From assembly GCA_965221985.1 (NCBI GenBank), contig OZ244928.1, positions 682,001 to 746,000 of the forward strand: DNA of 64,000 bases. The letters run 5' to 3'. The stretch comes from J054 sp965221985. Its GTDB lineage: Bacteria > Pseudomonadota > Gammaproteobacteria > Steroidobacterales > GCA-2729495. Position numbers and translations under genes: made by a program. Positions 17,964 through 25,832 of this stretch are shown in pieces; positions within the stretch are counted from its first letter, which is position 1, and every line of letters begins with the position of its first letter. The notes below the pieces were generated by a model. That model did no database searches, was not told the origin of the DNA, and worked only from the letters and a program-made list of their open reading frames with translations.

Positions 17964-18907
17964 GACCCGAGTCGCTCGCCCATTACGGCGTGACCTCGGG
18001 CAAACTCTTCGGCGGAAAGGCGCTGCCGGCCGGCCAATTGCACCGTCGTTAAGCACAGACAACCTTCACCTGTGGCCACTTTTATGCCTTCGGGCGTTGT
18101 TTCCAACACGCTTCCGGGCACGCTTGCCGATACTGTCTGTTGATCAAGACACGCGGACCAAACACGCAGCCGCAAACCTTTCCAGGAAGTTTCCGCCACT
18201 GGCCAGGGGTTATAAGCGCGTATTTGACGGTTAATGTGCATGGCCGTCTGAGACCAATCAATTCGCGCATCGGACTTTGCGATGCGGCCCGCATAGGTAG
18301 CGCCTTTATCGTCTTGCTCTTGCGCCTGGATTTCATTGTTCAGCAGCGCGTCTAGATGCTCACGCAGTAAAGCTGCGCCCATGTCGGCTAAACGATCATG
18401 CAAATCACCGGCAGTCTCAGTATCGCTGATGTGAGTTGCGGCAGTGGCGAACAGCGGCCCGGTATCCAGACTCTCCGCCATGCGCATTAAGCTGATTCCG
18501 GTTTGGGAATCCCCCGCCAAAATGGCGGATTGAATCGGCGATGCCCCCCGCCAGCGCGGCAGTAGGGAGGCATGTACGTTGACGCAAGCGCGCCGGGGCA
18601 ACGACAGCACGCTCGCCGGAAACAGCTGGCCAAAGGCGATAACCACAATAAGATCGGGAGCCAATTCGCGCAGCTGGTCTTGAATAGCCGCGGATTTGAG
18701 GCTTGTTGGTTGCAGTACTTCAATGCCCTGCTCCACGGCCACATCTTTAACCGGCCCGCTGTGCAAACGCCGGCCACGACCGGCCCGGCGGTCGGGCTGG
18801 GTCAGCACGGCGATCACCTGATGCTGACTGTCCAGCAGAGCGCGCAAACCCGGTACCGCGAATTCGGGGGAGCCGGCGAAAATGATGCGCCCGGGCGGCC
18901 GGGTCAT
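17960..18907 (-). CDS. fmt: Methionyl-tRNA formyltransferase
   Basis: This 315-residue cytoplasmic enzyme formylates initiator Met-tRNA using 10-formyl-tetrahydrofolate. The N-terminal catalytic domain begins RIIFAGSPEFAVPGLRALL. The active-site region reads NVHASLLPRWRGASPIQ, with the conserved Asn, His and the RWRGASPI loop. The C-terminal OB-like tRNA-binding domain covers about 210-315. The start ATG at 18907 follows def by 25 bases. The classical def-fmt-rsmB operon is preserved. Confidence 0.96.
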   Translation of the reverse strand: MTRPPGRIIFAGSPEFAVPGLRALLDSQHQVIAVLTQPDRRAGRGRRLHSGPVKDVAVEQGIEVLQPTSLKSAAIQDQLRELAPDLIVVIAFGQLFPASVLSLPRRACVNVHASLLPRWRGASPIQSAILAGDSQTGISLMRMAESLDTGPLFATAATHISDTETAGDLHDRLADMGAALLREHLDALLNNEIQAQEQDDKGATYAGRIAKSDARIDWSQTAMHINRQIRAYNPWPVAETSWKGLRLRVWSACLDQQTVSASVPGSVLETTPEGIKVATGEGCLCLTTVQLAGRQRLSAEEFARGHAVMGERLGS

Positions 18908-18932
18908 GGCAACAGTGATAACAAGGCTGAGT

Positions 18933-19469
18933 TTAGAGCGACGCCGACGGCGGCGCTGCGGCGGGTGTGGGCTCGCGCCGACGCGACTTGATCAATTTCT
19001 TGCGCAGCCGTTGGCGCTTGAGTTCGGAGACATAGTCGACAAACAACTTGCCCTCAAGATGATCCATCTCATGCTGAATGCAGATGGCCAGCAAGCCGTC
19101 GGCGTCAAATTCCATAGGCCGCCCCTCGCGGTCCAGAGCGCGTACGCGGATTCGCTCGGCCCGTTCCACGTAATCGACGAATTCGGGCACTGAAAGACAG
19201 CCTTCTTCGCTGGCTGTTTGACCGTCGGTAAACACCAATTCCGGATTGATCAGGCACAAGGGACTATCCCGTTCTTCCGAGATATCCAGCACCAGCACAC
19301 GCCGGTGTACATCCACCTGGGTGGCCGCCAAACCAATGCCCGGCGCGGCATACATGGTTTCCAGCAGGTCGTCGGCCAGCTTCCGGATGGACGCGTCCAC
19401 CCGCTCCACCGGGGCGGCGCGGGTACGCAACCGCGGGTCGGGATATTCCAAAATCGTCAGCAGCGCCAT
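18933..19469 (-). CDS. def: Peptide deformylase
   Basis: This 178-residue metalloenzyme removes the formyl group from nascent N-termini, reversing the Fmt modification after initiation. All three motifs are present: GIGLAATQ, EEGCLS (metal-ligand Cys) and QHEMDHLEG (HExxH with two His ligands and the catalytic Glu). A basic C-terminal tail (KRQRLRKKLIKSRRREP) ends in an Ala/Pro-rich stretch. It is first in the def-fmt-rsmB operon and divergent from the LysM-dprA operon, with about 205 bases between the two start codons that must hold both promoters. Confidence 0.96.
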   Translation of the reverse strand: MALLTILEYPDPRLRTRAAPVERVDASIRKLADDLLETMYAAPGIGLAATQVDVHRRVLVLDISEERDSPLCLINPELVFTDGQTASEEGCLSVPEFVDYVERAERIRVRALDREGRPMEFDADGLLAICIQHEMDHLEGKLFVDYVSELKRQRLRKKLIKSRRREPTPAAAPPSASL

Positions 19470-19675
19470 GTCGCTTCCTTCACAGTTTCCGGTAATGCGC
19501 TATGAATCGCCCGTATATTTATGATATATCGAACATAGACAGCCCTTTTTTGGCGGATTTCAGGGTTACGCCAGCTTTGGGCCGTGTTGTTGTTGCACGC
19601 ATCGGGGGTCTTGGGAAGATTATAGCAGCGGCTATTTCCCACCCGAGGCGATTTATACATAGGGATGGAACATCC

Positions 19676-20785
19676 ATGAACAGCTTGCTGGCCACACCTC
19701 GAGCCCTGTGCTCCGCGGGTCTTTGCCTCGCCGTCGCCACCTTGGTCCTGCTAGCGGGTGCTGTCAGTGCCGCCACGGGCAGTGCGGTGAGCACGGCTCT
19801 AGCCGCGCAATCGGGCCCGGTTCTGAACTCGTCGCACCCCGATCGCTATGTGGTGCAGCGCGGCGATACCCTGTGGGACATCTCCGCGATGTTTCTCCGC
19901 GATCCCTGGTATTGGCCGGAAATCTGGTATGTGAATCCCCAGGTGGAAAACCCCCACCTTATATATCCCGGGGATATTCTGAATTTGGTTTATGTCAACG
20001 GACAACCGCGCCTGCAGCTGGAGCGAGGCGGCATGGCGGGGTCGGGCAGACTATCGCCTCGCATCCGCCGCTCAGATTTAGACGAGGCCATCACGACGAT
20101 CCCCTATGAGGTCATTGCCGCCTTCCTGCGCAAGGGCGCGGTGCTAGACAAGGATGAGATTGAACGCTTGCCCTACATCGTGGCCATTCGTGACGATCAT
20201 TTGATTGGCGCCGCGGACAATGACGTCTACGTGCGTGGCGATGTTGTGGAAGGCTCCGGTTATAGCGTGGTCCATATTGGCGACAAGCTGGTCGATCCCG
20301 ATGACAACGCCCTGGTGGGCTACGAAGGTGTCTTCGTGGGCGAAGGCAGTATTCGCCGTGGTGGTGATCCGGCCACCTTGAAGCTGATCGAAAGTCGGCG
20401 CGAGGCCTTGGCAGGCGACCGGCTGATCAATTTGGACTTTGACCTACCGCTAAATTTCTATCCACGCGCACCGGAAAACGCGATTGACGGCAGTATTATC
20501 CACGTCGTCGACGGTATTGCGAAAATTGGCCAATACCAGACCGTGGTCATTAATCGCGGCGCCCGCGACGGTTTGGAGCCCGGGCACGTACTCACGGTTT
20601 GGCAACGGGGTCCAAAAGTGACCGATCGTTTCTCTTCCCGGCTAATTGGCGAGAAAGTGCAATTGCCCGACGAAATGGCCGGCGATGTAATGGTGTTCAA
20701 AACCTACGACCGGATCAGTTACGCGCTAGTCATGCGAGCTACCAACGAGATCGACGTGCTAGACATAGTGCGCACACCAGAATGA
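19676..20785 (+). CDS. LysM peptidoglycan-binding domain protein
   Basis: This 369-residue exported protein has a signal peptide (about 1-38, hydrophobic core AGLCLAVATLVLLAGAVSA). A single LysM domain (about 58-105) reads YVVQRGDTLWDISAMFLRDPWYWPEIWYVNPQ...HLIYPGDIL. The rest is a conserved beta-rich region of unknown function, ending in a segment with VVINRGARDGLEPGHVL. The ATG at 19676, with AGGGATGGA upstream, is chosen because earlier in-frame starts would put 58 extra residues before the signal peptide. LysM proteins at this locus, divergent from def and upstream of dprA, are common in gammaproteobacteria and presumably act on or at the cell wall. Confidence 0.9.
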   Translation: MNSLLATPRALCSAGLCLAVATLVLLAGAVSAATGSAVSTALAAQSGPVLNSSHPDRYVVQRGDTLWDISAMFLRDPWYWPEIWYVNPQVENPHLIYPGDILNLVYVNGQPRLQLERGGMAGSGRLSPRIRRSDLDEAITTIPYEVIAAFLRKGAVLDKDEIERLPYIVAIRDDHLIGAADNDVYVRGDVVEGSGYSVVHIGDKLVDPDDNALVGYEGVFVGEGSIRRGGDPATLKLIESRREALAGDRLINLDFDLPLNFYPRAPENAIDGSIIHVVDGIAKIGQYQTVVINRGARDGLEPGHVLTVWQRGPKVTDRFSSRLIGEKVQLPDEMAGDVMVFKTYDRISYALVMRATNEIDVLDIVRTPE

Positions 20786-20791
20786 TTCTCG

Positions 20792-20824
20792 GCGCTGGCT
20801 GCATGTAGCAGCCAGCGCGTTTCC
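20792..20824 (+). terminator. Intrinsic terminator after the LysM gene
   Basis: A perfect 11-bp stem, GCGCTGGCTGC (20792-20802) and GCAGCCAGCGC (20808-20818), encloses a five-base loop seven bases after the stop codon and is followed by GTTT. The T run is short, so termination may be partial. dprA starts 50 bases downstream. Confidence 0.6.
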
Positions 20825-20872
20825 TAAACACTAGGCGATGTCCGGTCAGTATTCACTCGACCGGACTTTGCC

Positions 20873-21985
20873 GTGGCCCAAAACGATTGGCTAATCCTAG
20901 CCGCAACCCCCGGACTGCACGGACACAAACTGGATGCCTTGCTTGCCGGGCTGGGATCAGTAGAAGCAATCGTCGCAGCAGCCGAGCACACCGCTATTGC
21001 GCAAGTATTAACTCCGCAAAGCGCGCAAAGACTCAAGTCGCCCGACAAGAAGCGGCTGATCAAAGCGCAACAATGGCTGACGCAATCTCAGCATGGGCTT
21101 GTAACCTGGTCCGATGAAGACTACCCAGGCTTGCTACGCGAGATCGCTGATCCGCCGGTGGCCTTGTTCGTGCGCGGTGATGCGAAGCACTTGAACTTGC
21201 CGCAGATTGCGGTCGTTGGTAGCCGGCAAGCGACCCCTGGGGGCGTGGAGATAGCCGGGCGCCTATCTGAACAACTGACGCGTGCTGGCTTTTGCATTAC
21301 CAGCGGATTGGCCCGAGGAATCGATGCGGCAGCCCATCGCGGCGCCTTGGCGGCTGGCGGCGTGACGCTAGCCGTCTGCGCAACGGGTCCCGATCGAGTG
21401 TACCCGGCCGTGCACCGCAAACTTGCCGGCGACATCGCAAAGCGAGGTGTCGTAGTCACGGAATATTTACCCGGCACCCGTCCACAAGCCTATCGATTTC
21501 CGCGCCGCAACCGGATTATCAGCGGACTTGCCACCGGAACCCTCGTGGTGGAGGCTGGACTGCGCAGCGGCGCGCTAATCACTGCTCGGCTTGCCGCAGA
21601 GCAAGGCCGCGAAGTTTTTGCCGTTCCGGGCTCTATTCATAATCCCGTGGCACGTGGTTGTCACCAACTTATTCGCAATGGCGCAAAACTTGTTGAGACA
21701 ACGCAAGATCTTGTGGAAGAACTTGGGGGATTGCTCGGCAATCTGGCAGCGAGTATTGAACAAAATCCCGCGACGAATACGCGAAGAAAAACACCCGATG
21801 ATCCGCAATATGCTCAGCTCTTAAGTTGCATGGGCTGGGACCCGGTATCCGCAGATCAATTGGTGACGCGAAGCGGATTGACGGCGGCAGAGGTTTCCTC
21901 CATGCTCCTAATCTTGGAGCTGGAAGGGCATATCGTACCGCTGCCCGGTGGTCGATATCAGCAGAGGGAAGAAGGCCACCGTTGA
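20873..21985 (+). CDS. dprA: DNA-processing protein DprA (Smf)
   Basis: This 370-residue protein loads RecA on incoming single-stranded DNA during natural transformation. It has an N-terminal SAM-like helical region (about 1-75), then the Rossmann-like DprA core with GSRQATPGG, SGLARGIDAAAHRGAL and the later GALITARLAAEQGREVFAVPGS. A C-terminal winged-helix domain (about 305-365, DQLVTRSGLTAAEVSSMLLILELEG) ends the protein. The start is GTG at 20873. The stop overlaps the smg start by one base (TGATG). DprA is widespread even in non-competent bacteria, so competence cannot be inferred from it alone. Confidence 0.94.
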   Translation: MAQNDWLILAATPGLHGHKLDALLAGLGSVEAIVAAAEHTAIAQVLTPQSAQRLKSPDKKRLIKAQQWLTQSQHGLVTWSDEDYPGLLREIADPPVALFVRGDAKHLNLPQIAVVGSRQATPGGVEIAGRLSEQLTRAGFCITSGLARGIDAAAHRGALAAGGVTLAVCATGPDRVYPAVHRKLAGDIAKRGVVVTEYLPGTRPQAYRFPRRNRIISGLATGTLVVEAGLRSGALITARLAAEQGREVFAVPGSIHNPVARGCHQLIRNGAKLVETTQDLVEELGGLLGNLAASIEQNPATNTRRKTPDDPQYAQLLSCMGWDPVSADQLVTRSGLTAAEVSSMLLILELEGHIVPLPGGRYQQREEGHR

Positions 21986-22467
21986 TGAGCGAAACAGTGC
22001 TTGATGTGCTGATGTATCTTTTCGAGACCTATTCGGAACAGGACTTCGAACAAGAACCTGAACCTGATCAAAGTTTCTTAAGAGAAGAACTATTGCAAGC
22101 CGGTTTTGGTGAACCGGAAGTCGACCATGCGCTAGATTGGTTGGAAGGTTTAGGCGCGCGCCAAGAAGAACCGTTCGCCGCCTCACCGGCCGATCGCTCG
22201 GTGCGGTTGTTCAATGCCTTTGAGCTATCCCGCCTAGATTCCGAATGCCGCGGTTATATCTTGTATCTAGAACAGATCGGCATACTCACAACCACCCAGC
22301 GCGAGCTGGTCATCGATCGTCTGGTCGCCCTCGGACCCGGCGATATAGATGTTGACCAAGTCAAATGGGTGGTATTGATGGTACTTTTCAGCCAACCGGG
22401 GCAGGAAAAGGCCTTTGCGCGCATGGAGGACCTAGTGTTTGAAGAAAACACGGGTAGGGTCAACTAG
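21985..22467 (+). CDS. smg: Smg family protein (DUF494)
   Basis: This is a 160-residue acidic protein that opens with ETVLDVLMYLFETY, the Smg signature, and continues with the conserved VDHALDWLEGL and RGYILYLEQIGILT...RELVIDRLVAL segments. The role is unknown; smg sits next to dprA in many gammaproteobacteria and has been linked to cell shape only by name. The ATG at 21985 overlaps the dprA stop by one base, which fixes the start; a longer frame from 21826 lies inside dprA and is rejected. It is the last gene before the hairpin upstream of topA. Confidence 0.92.
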   Translation: MSETVLDVLMYLFETYSEQDFEQEPEPDQSFLREELLQAGFGEPEVDHALDWLEGLGARQEEPFAASPADRSVRLFNAFELSRLDSECRGYILYLEQIGILTTTQRELVIDRLVALGPGDIDVDQVKWVVLMVLFSQPGQEKAFARMEDLVFEENTGRVN

Positions 22468-22474
22468 AAAGGGG

Positions 22475-22502
22475 CTGACACCCTGTCCCCATGATCTAGT
22501 AT
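22475..22502 (+). promoter_or_regulatory. Possible topA promoter
   Basis: CTGACA at 22475-22480 (five of six to the sigma-70 -35 consensus) and TAGTAT at 22497-22502 (four of six to the -10) are separated by 16 bases, between the smg stop and topA. If real, transcription would start at or within the GC hairpin at 22510-22528. The prediction rests on consensus only. Confidence 0.3.
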
Positions 22503-22509
22503 GCTCTCG

Positions 22510-22538
22510 ACCGCGGCCCTGCCGCGGTTTTGCTTTTT
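22510..22538 (+). terminator. GC hairpin with T tract between smg and topA
   Basis: ACCGCGGC (22510-22517) and GCCGCGGT (22521-22528) form a perfect 8-bp stem with a three-base loop, followed by TTTTGCTTTTT. The form is that of an intrinsic terminator for the LysM/dprA/smg transcripts. It ends only about 15 bases before the topA start codon, so if the topA promoter is upstream it would act as a leader attenuator instead. Confidence 0.6.
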
Positions 22539-22552
22539 GGGCATAAGAATCG

Positions 22553-25066
22553 ATGAGCACAAATATCGTCGTTGTTGAATCGCCGGCCAAGGCGAAGACC
22601 ATTGAGAAGTACCTGGGCAAGGACTTCAAGGTACTGGCGTCCTATGGCCATGTGCGCGATTTGGTACCGAAGGAGGGCGCGGTGGATCCTGAGCATGGCT
22701 ATGCCATGAAGTATCAGACCATCGAGCGCAACGAGAAGCACGTCCAGGCCATTGAGAAAGCCCTGAAAAAGGCCGACGCCCTATACCTCGCCACCGACCC
22801 GGACCGCGAGGGTGAAGCGATTTCTTGGCATTTGCTCGAACTGCTCAAAGAGCGCGGCAAGCTCTCGAATAAGCAAGTGCACCGAGTGGTCTTCTACGAA
22901 ATCACCAAACGCGCTATACAAGAAGCCATCGATGAGCCGCGCGGCTTATCCAGTGACTTGGTGAATGCCCAACAGGCGCGGCGTGCACTCGATTATCTAG
23001 TGGGCTTCAACCTGTCACCCTTGCTGTGGAAGAAAGTCCGTCAAGGCTTGTCGGCCGGTCGCGTGCAAAGCCCCGCACTGCGCATGATCGTCGAGCGGGA
23101 ACTGGAAATCGAGGCTTTCAAGCCGCGTGAATATTGGAGCATCGAAGCCCAGATCGGTCAGGGCAAGAACCCATTTAACGCCCGGCTAGCGGAGTACAGC
23201 GGGGACAAAGTCGAGCAGTTCAGCTTCACCAACGAAGAACAAGCCACCGGCGTGCGCCGCGGCTTGTTGACCGCCGCCGGTGGCAGCAATATAGACAGTG
23301 ACGCACCCGTCGGCGCCAAACTTCGCGTTAACGCCATCGAGCGCAAACAGCGCCGCCGTAATCCCACCGCCCCCTTCACGACTTCGACAATGCAACAAGA
23401 GGCGGCGCGCAAACTCGGTTTTACCGCCCGGCGCACGATGATGACGGCGCAAAAGCTGTACGAAGGCATAGACACGGGCGATGGGGCGGTGGGTCTGATC
23501 ACTTACATGCGCACGGACTCGGTGAATTTGGGCGCCGAGGCCATTACCGAAATTCGCGGGTTCATCGAACAACGCTACGGCAAGGAAAATCTTCCGGACG
23601 AGCCACGCACTTACAAGACCAAAGCCAAGAACGCTCAAGAAGCTCACGAAGGCATCCGGCCCACGAGCGTGCTGCGCACCCCGGATGAACTAAAGGCTCA
23701 TTTAGATACCGATCAATTCAAGCTCTATAGCTTGATTTGGAAGCGCACCGTCGCTTGCCAAATGATTCATGCGGTATTCGACATGGTGGCGCTAGACCTA
23801 CTGCCCATTAATGATCCCAGCGTTGGCCGCTTCCGGGCCACGGGCTCGACCCTAGTGAAGCCGGGCTTTATCGCGGTTTATCAAGAAGGCCAGGATGACG
23901 TTAAGGATGATGAGGCCGACTCGGCTTTACCCAAAGTCGAGGAAGGCGACGTCTTGGATCTCGCCGACGTGCTGGCCAATCAGCATTTCACGGAGCCACC
24001 ACCGCGTTTTTCTGAAGCCAGCCTGGTGAAAGCCCTTGAAGAATACGGGATTGGCCGTCCATCAACCTACGCCAGCATTATTTCTACCTTGCAAAACCGC
24101 GAGTATGTGGAAATGGACGGCAAGCGGTTCATCCCGACAGATGTCGGCCGCATCGTTAACGGTTTTTTGACTAAGCATTTCACCCAATATGTGGACTACG
24201 GGTTTACCGCGGCATTGGAAGATGAGCTCGACGAAGTTTCACGCGGCGAACGCGAGTGGGTGCCGCTGTTGGATGCGTTTTGGGTGCCTTTTGAAAAACT
24301 GGTGGCCGATAAAGAAGAAACGGTCAGCCGCGAAGACGCGGGCCAGTCACGCGAGCTGGGTATTGATCCCAAGTCGGGTAAGCCGGTGAGTGTACGCATG
24401 GGCAGGTATGGCCCCTTCGTGCAAATTGGCACGCGCGAAGATGAAGACAAGCCGAAATTCGCCGGGCTGAAGCCTGGCCAGAAAATGGCGAATATCGATC
24501 TCGCCGCCGCATTGGAACTCTTCAAGTTGCCGCGCAAGCTGGGTGAAACGCCCGAAGGCGAGCCGGTTTCAGCCAGCATCGGCCGTTTCGGGCCCTATGT
24601 GCGCTACGCCGACAAGTTCGTGTCCATTCGCGGTGAAGACCCATACACCATCGAACTACCCCGCGCCTTGGAACTCATCGCCGAGAAAAAAATCGCCGAC
24701 GCGAACCGGCTAATACTGGATTTTCCCGACGCTGGCATTCAGGTGCTCAACGGCCGCTATGGCCCTTACATCACCAATAAAGAAAAGAATGCCCGCGTGC
24801 CAAAAGATCGCGAACCCAAGAGCTTGACTCTCGAGGAGTGCGAAGAATTGTTGGCCAAGGCACCGGTGCGTGGCCGCCGCGGTGCTAAGAAAAAGAAAGT
24901 CGCGAAGAAGAAGCTTAGTAAGAAGAAAACCCCGGCCAAAAAGAAAAAGAAGAAAAAGGCCAAGCGCAAGAAGGCCAAGAAAAAAACCGGCAAGAAAAAA
25001 GCCGCTAAGAAGACGAAAGCTGTAACGGAATCGGCGGCCGCAACGAATCCGCCTAGCGCTGACTGA
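22553..25066 (+). CDS. topA: DNA topoisomerase I
   Basis: This 837-residue type IA topoisomerase relaxes negative supercoils. The Toprim domain starts NIVVVESPAKAKTIEKYLG, with the acidic DPDREGEAI motif at about 82-90. The catalytic Tyr is residue 318 in LITYMRTDS, and PTSVLRTPDEL follows. The C-terminus holds three short repeats of the GRYGPFVQ / GRFGPYVRY / GRYGPYITN type (TopA_C) in place of the Cys4 zinc ribbons of E. coli TopA. It ends in a very Lys-rich tail of about 60 residues, probably a DNA-binding extension. The start ATG at 22553 has no strong Shine-Dalgarno. Confidence 0.96.
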   Translation: MSTNIVVVESPAKAKTIEKYLGKDFKVLASYGHVRDLVPKEGAVDPEHGYAMKYQTIERNEKHVQAIEKALKKADALYLATDPDREGEAISWHLLELLKERGKLSNKQVHRVVFYEITKRAIQEAIDEPRGLSSDLVNAQQARRALDYLVGFNLSPLLWKKVRQGLSAGRVQSPALRMIVERELEIEAFKPREYWSIEAQIGQGKNPFNARLAEYSGDKVEQFSFTNEEQATGVRRGLLTAAGGSNIDSDAPVGAKLRVNAIERKQRRRNPTAPFTTSTMQQEAARKLGFTARRTMMTAQKLYEGIDTGDGAVGLITYMRTDSVNLGAEAITEIRGFIEQRYGKENLPDEPRTYKTKAKNAQEAHEGIRPTSVLRTPDELKAHLDTDQFKLYSLIWKRTVACQMIHAVFDMVALDLLPINDPSVGRFRATGSTLVKPGFIAVYQEGQDDVKDDEADSALPKVEEGDVLDLADVLANQHFTEPPPRFSEASLVKALEEYGIGRPSTYASIISTLQNREYVEMDGKRFIPTDVGRIVNGFLTKHFTQYVDYGFTAALEDELDEVSRGEREWVPLLDAFWVPFEKLVADKEETVSREDAGQSRELGIDPKSGKPVSVRMGRYGPFVQIGTREDEDKPKFAGLKPGQKMANIDLAAALELFKLPRKLGETPEGEPVSASIGRFGPYVRYADKFVSIRGEDPYTIELPRALELIAEKKIADANRLILDFPDAGIQVLNGRYGPYITNKEKNARVPKDREPKSLTLEECEELLAKAPVRGRRGAKKKKVAKKKLSKKKTPAKKKKKKKAKRKKAKKKTGKKKAAKKTKAVTESAAATNPPSAD

Positions 25067-25078
25067 GTCGTCTGGATT

Positions 25079-25636
25079 GTGCTGGCAACAGCCCAGTTAA
25101 AGCAGGCTTCAGCAACGGTCAGAGCAGGCGGCATTATCGGCTACCCCACCGAGGCCGTGTATGGACTCGGCTGCGACCCGGCCGATCGCGAGGCGGTTCT
25201 GCGTCTGTGTGAAATAAAGCAAAGACCCTGGCAAGCTGGGCTCATATTGCTAGCAGCCAATATCGAGCAACTAGGCGGCTGGATCCAGCCCGATTCAGAC
25301 GAGTTGCCTCAATTACGCCTCACAACGAATCATCCGGTCACCTGGATCGTGAGTCGCGGACCCTTAGCGGGCGATTGGGTGACTGGAGGTCGTCCACGCA
25401 TTGCAGTGCGAATTAGCCAACATGCCTTAGCAAGCAGACTGTGCCTAGCCATCGACGGCCCCATTGTCTCCACCAGCGCGAACCGTCGCGGTCGGCAGCC
25501 CGCTCGGACAAGGCTACAAGCGCAGCGCTGGTTTGGCCCAGAATTGGATTACATCCTCGGCGGCTCCACCGACGGGCGCAGTCAACCGTCTGAAATTCGT
25601 GATGCGCGCAGCGGCGAAAGCCTGCGCGGCGGTTGA
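25079..25636 (+). CDS. tsaC: Threonylcarbamoyl-AMP synthase (TsaC/Sua5 YrdC domain)
   Basis: This 185-residue enzyme makes threonylcarbamoyl-AMP from threonine, bicarbonate and ATP, the first step of t6A37 tRNA modification. The YrdC domain is recognised by GGIIGYPTEAVYGLGCDP near the N-terminus, ICEIKQRPWQAGLILLA-like nucleotide-site residues, RIAVRISQHALA and the C-terminal STSANRRGRQPART. The length matches the short TsaC form without the Sua5 C-terminal domain. The start is GTG at 25079, 12 bases after topA, with a poor Shine-Dalgarno, so coupling to topA is likely. Confidence 0.93.
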   Translation: MLATAQLKQASATVRAGGIIGYPTEAVYGLGCDPADREAVLRLCEIKQRPWQAGLILLAANIEQLGGWIQPDSDELPQLRLTTNHPVTWIVSRGPLAGDWVTGGRPRIAVRISQHALASRLCLAIDGPIVSTSANRRGRQPARTRLQAQRWFGPELDYILGGSTDGRSQPSEIRDARSGESLRGG

Positions 25637-25832
25637 GACTAGTCAGCGAATCTCACGCAGGGTTTATGCCAGCGCGCTAGGCGTTCACCTTGGCGCGAAG
25701 ACTCTGGTCTCTCGGGATTAGGTCAAGTATCCTAGTAATCATTAACAAGAACCCCTAACTACCTGCTTCTGATAAGAAAAGGGGCCCAACCGTCGATATA
25801 GCGGACCCTGCCGCGCGACAAAAACGGTGCAA

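Noticed and set aside
22470..22490. GGGGCTGACACCCTGTCCCC as a REP-like palindrome after smg
   Set aside because: Only a bulged 7-bp stem can form and no second copy was noticed; the sequence is better read as part of a possible topA promoter.
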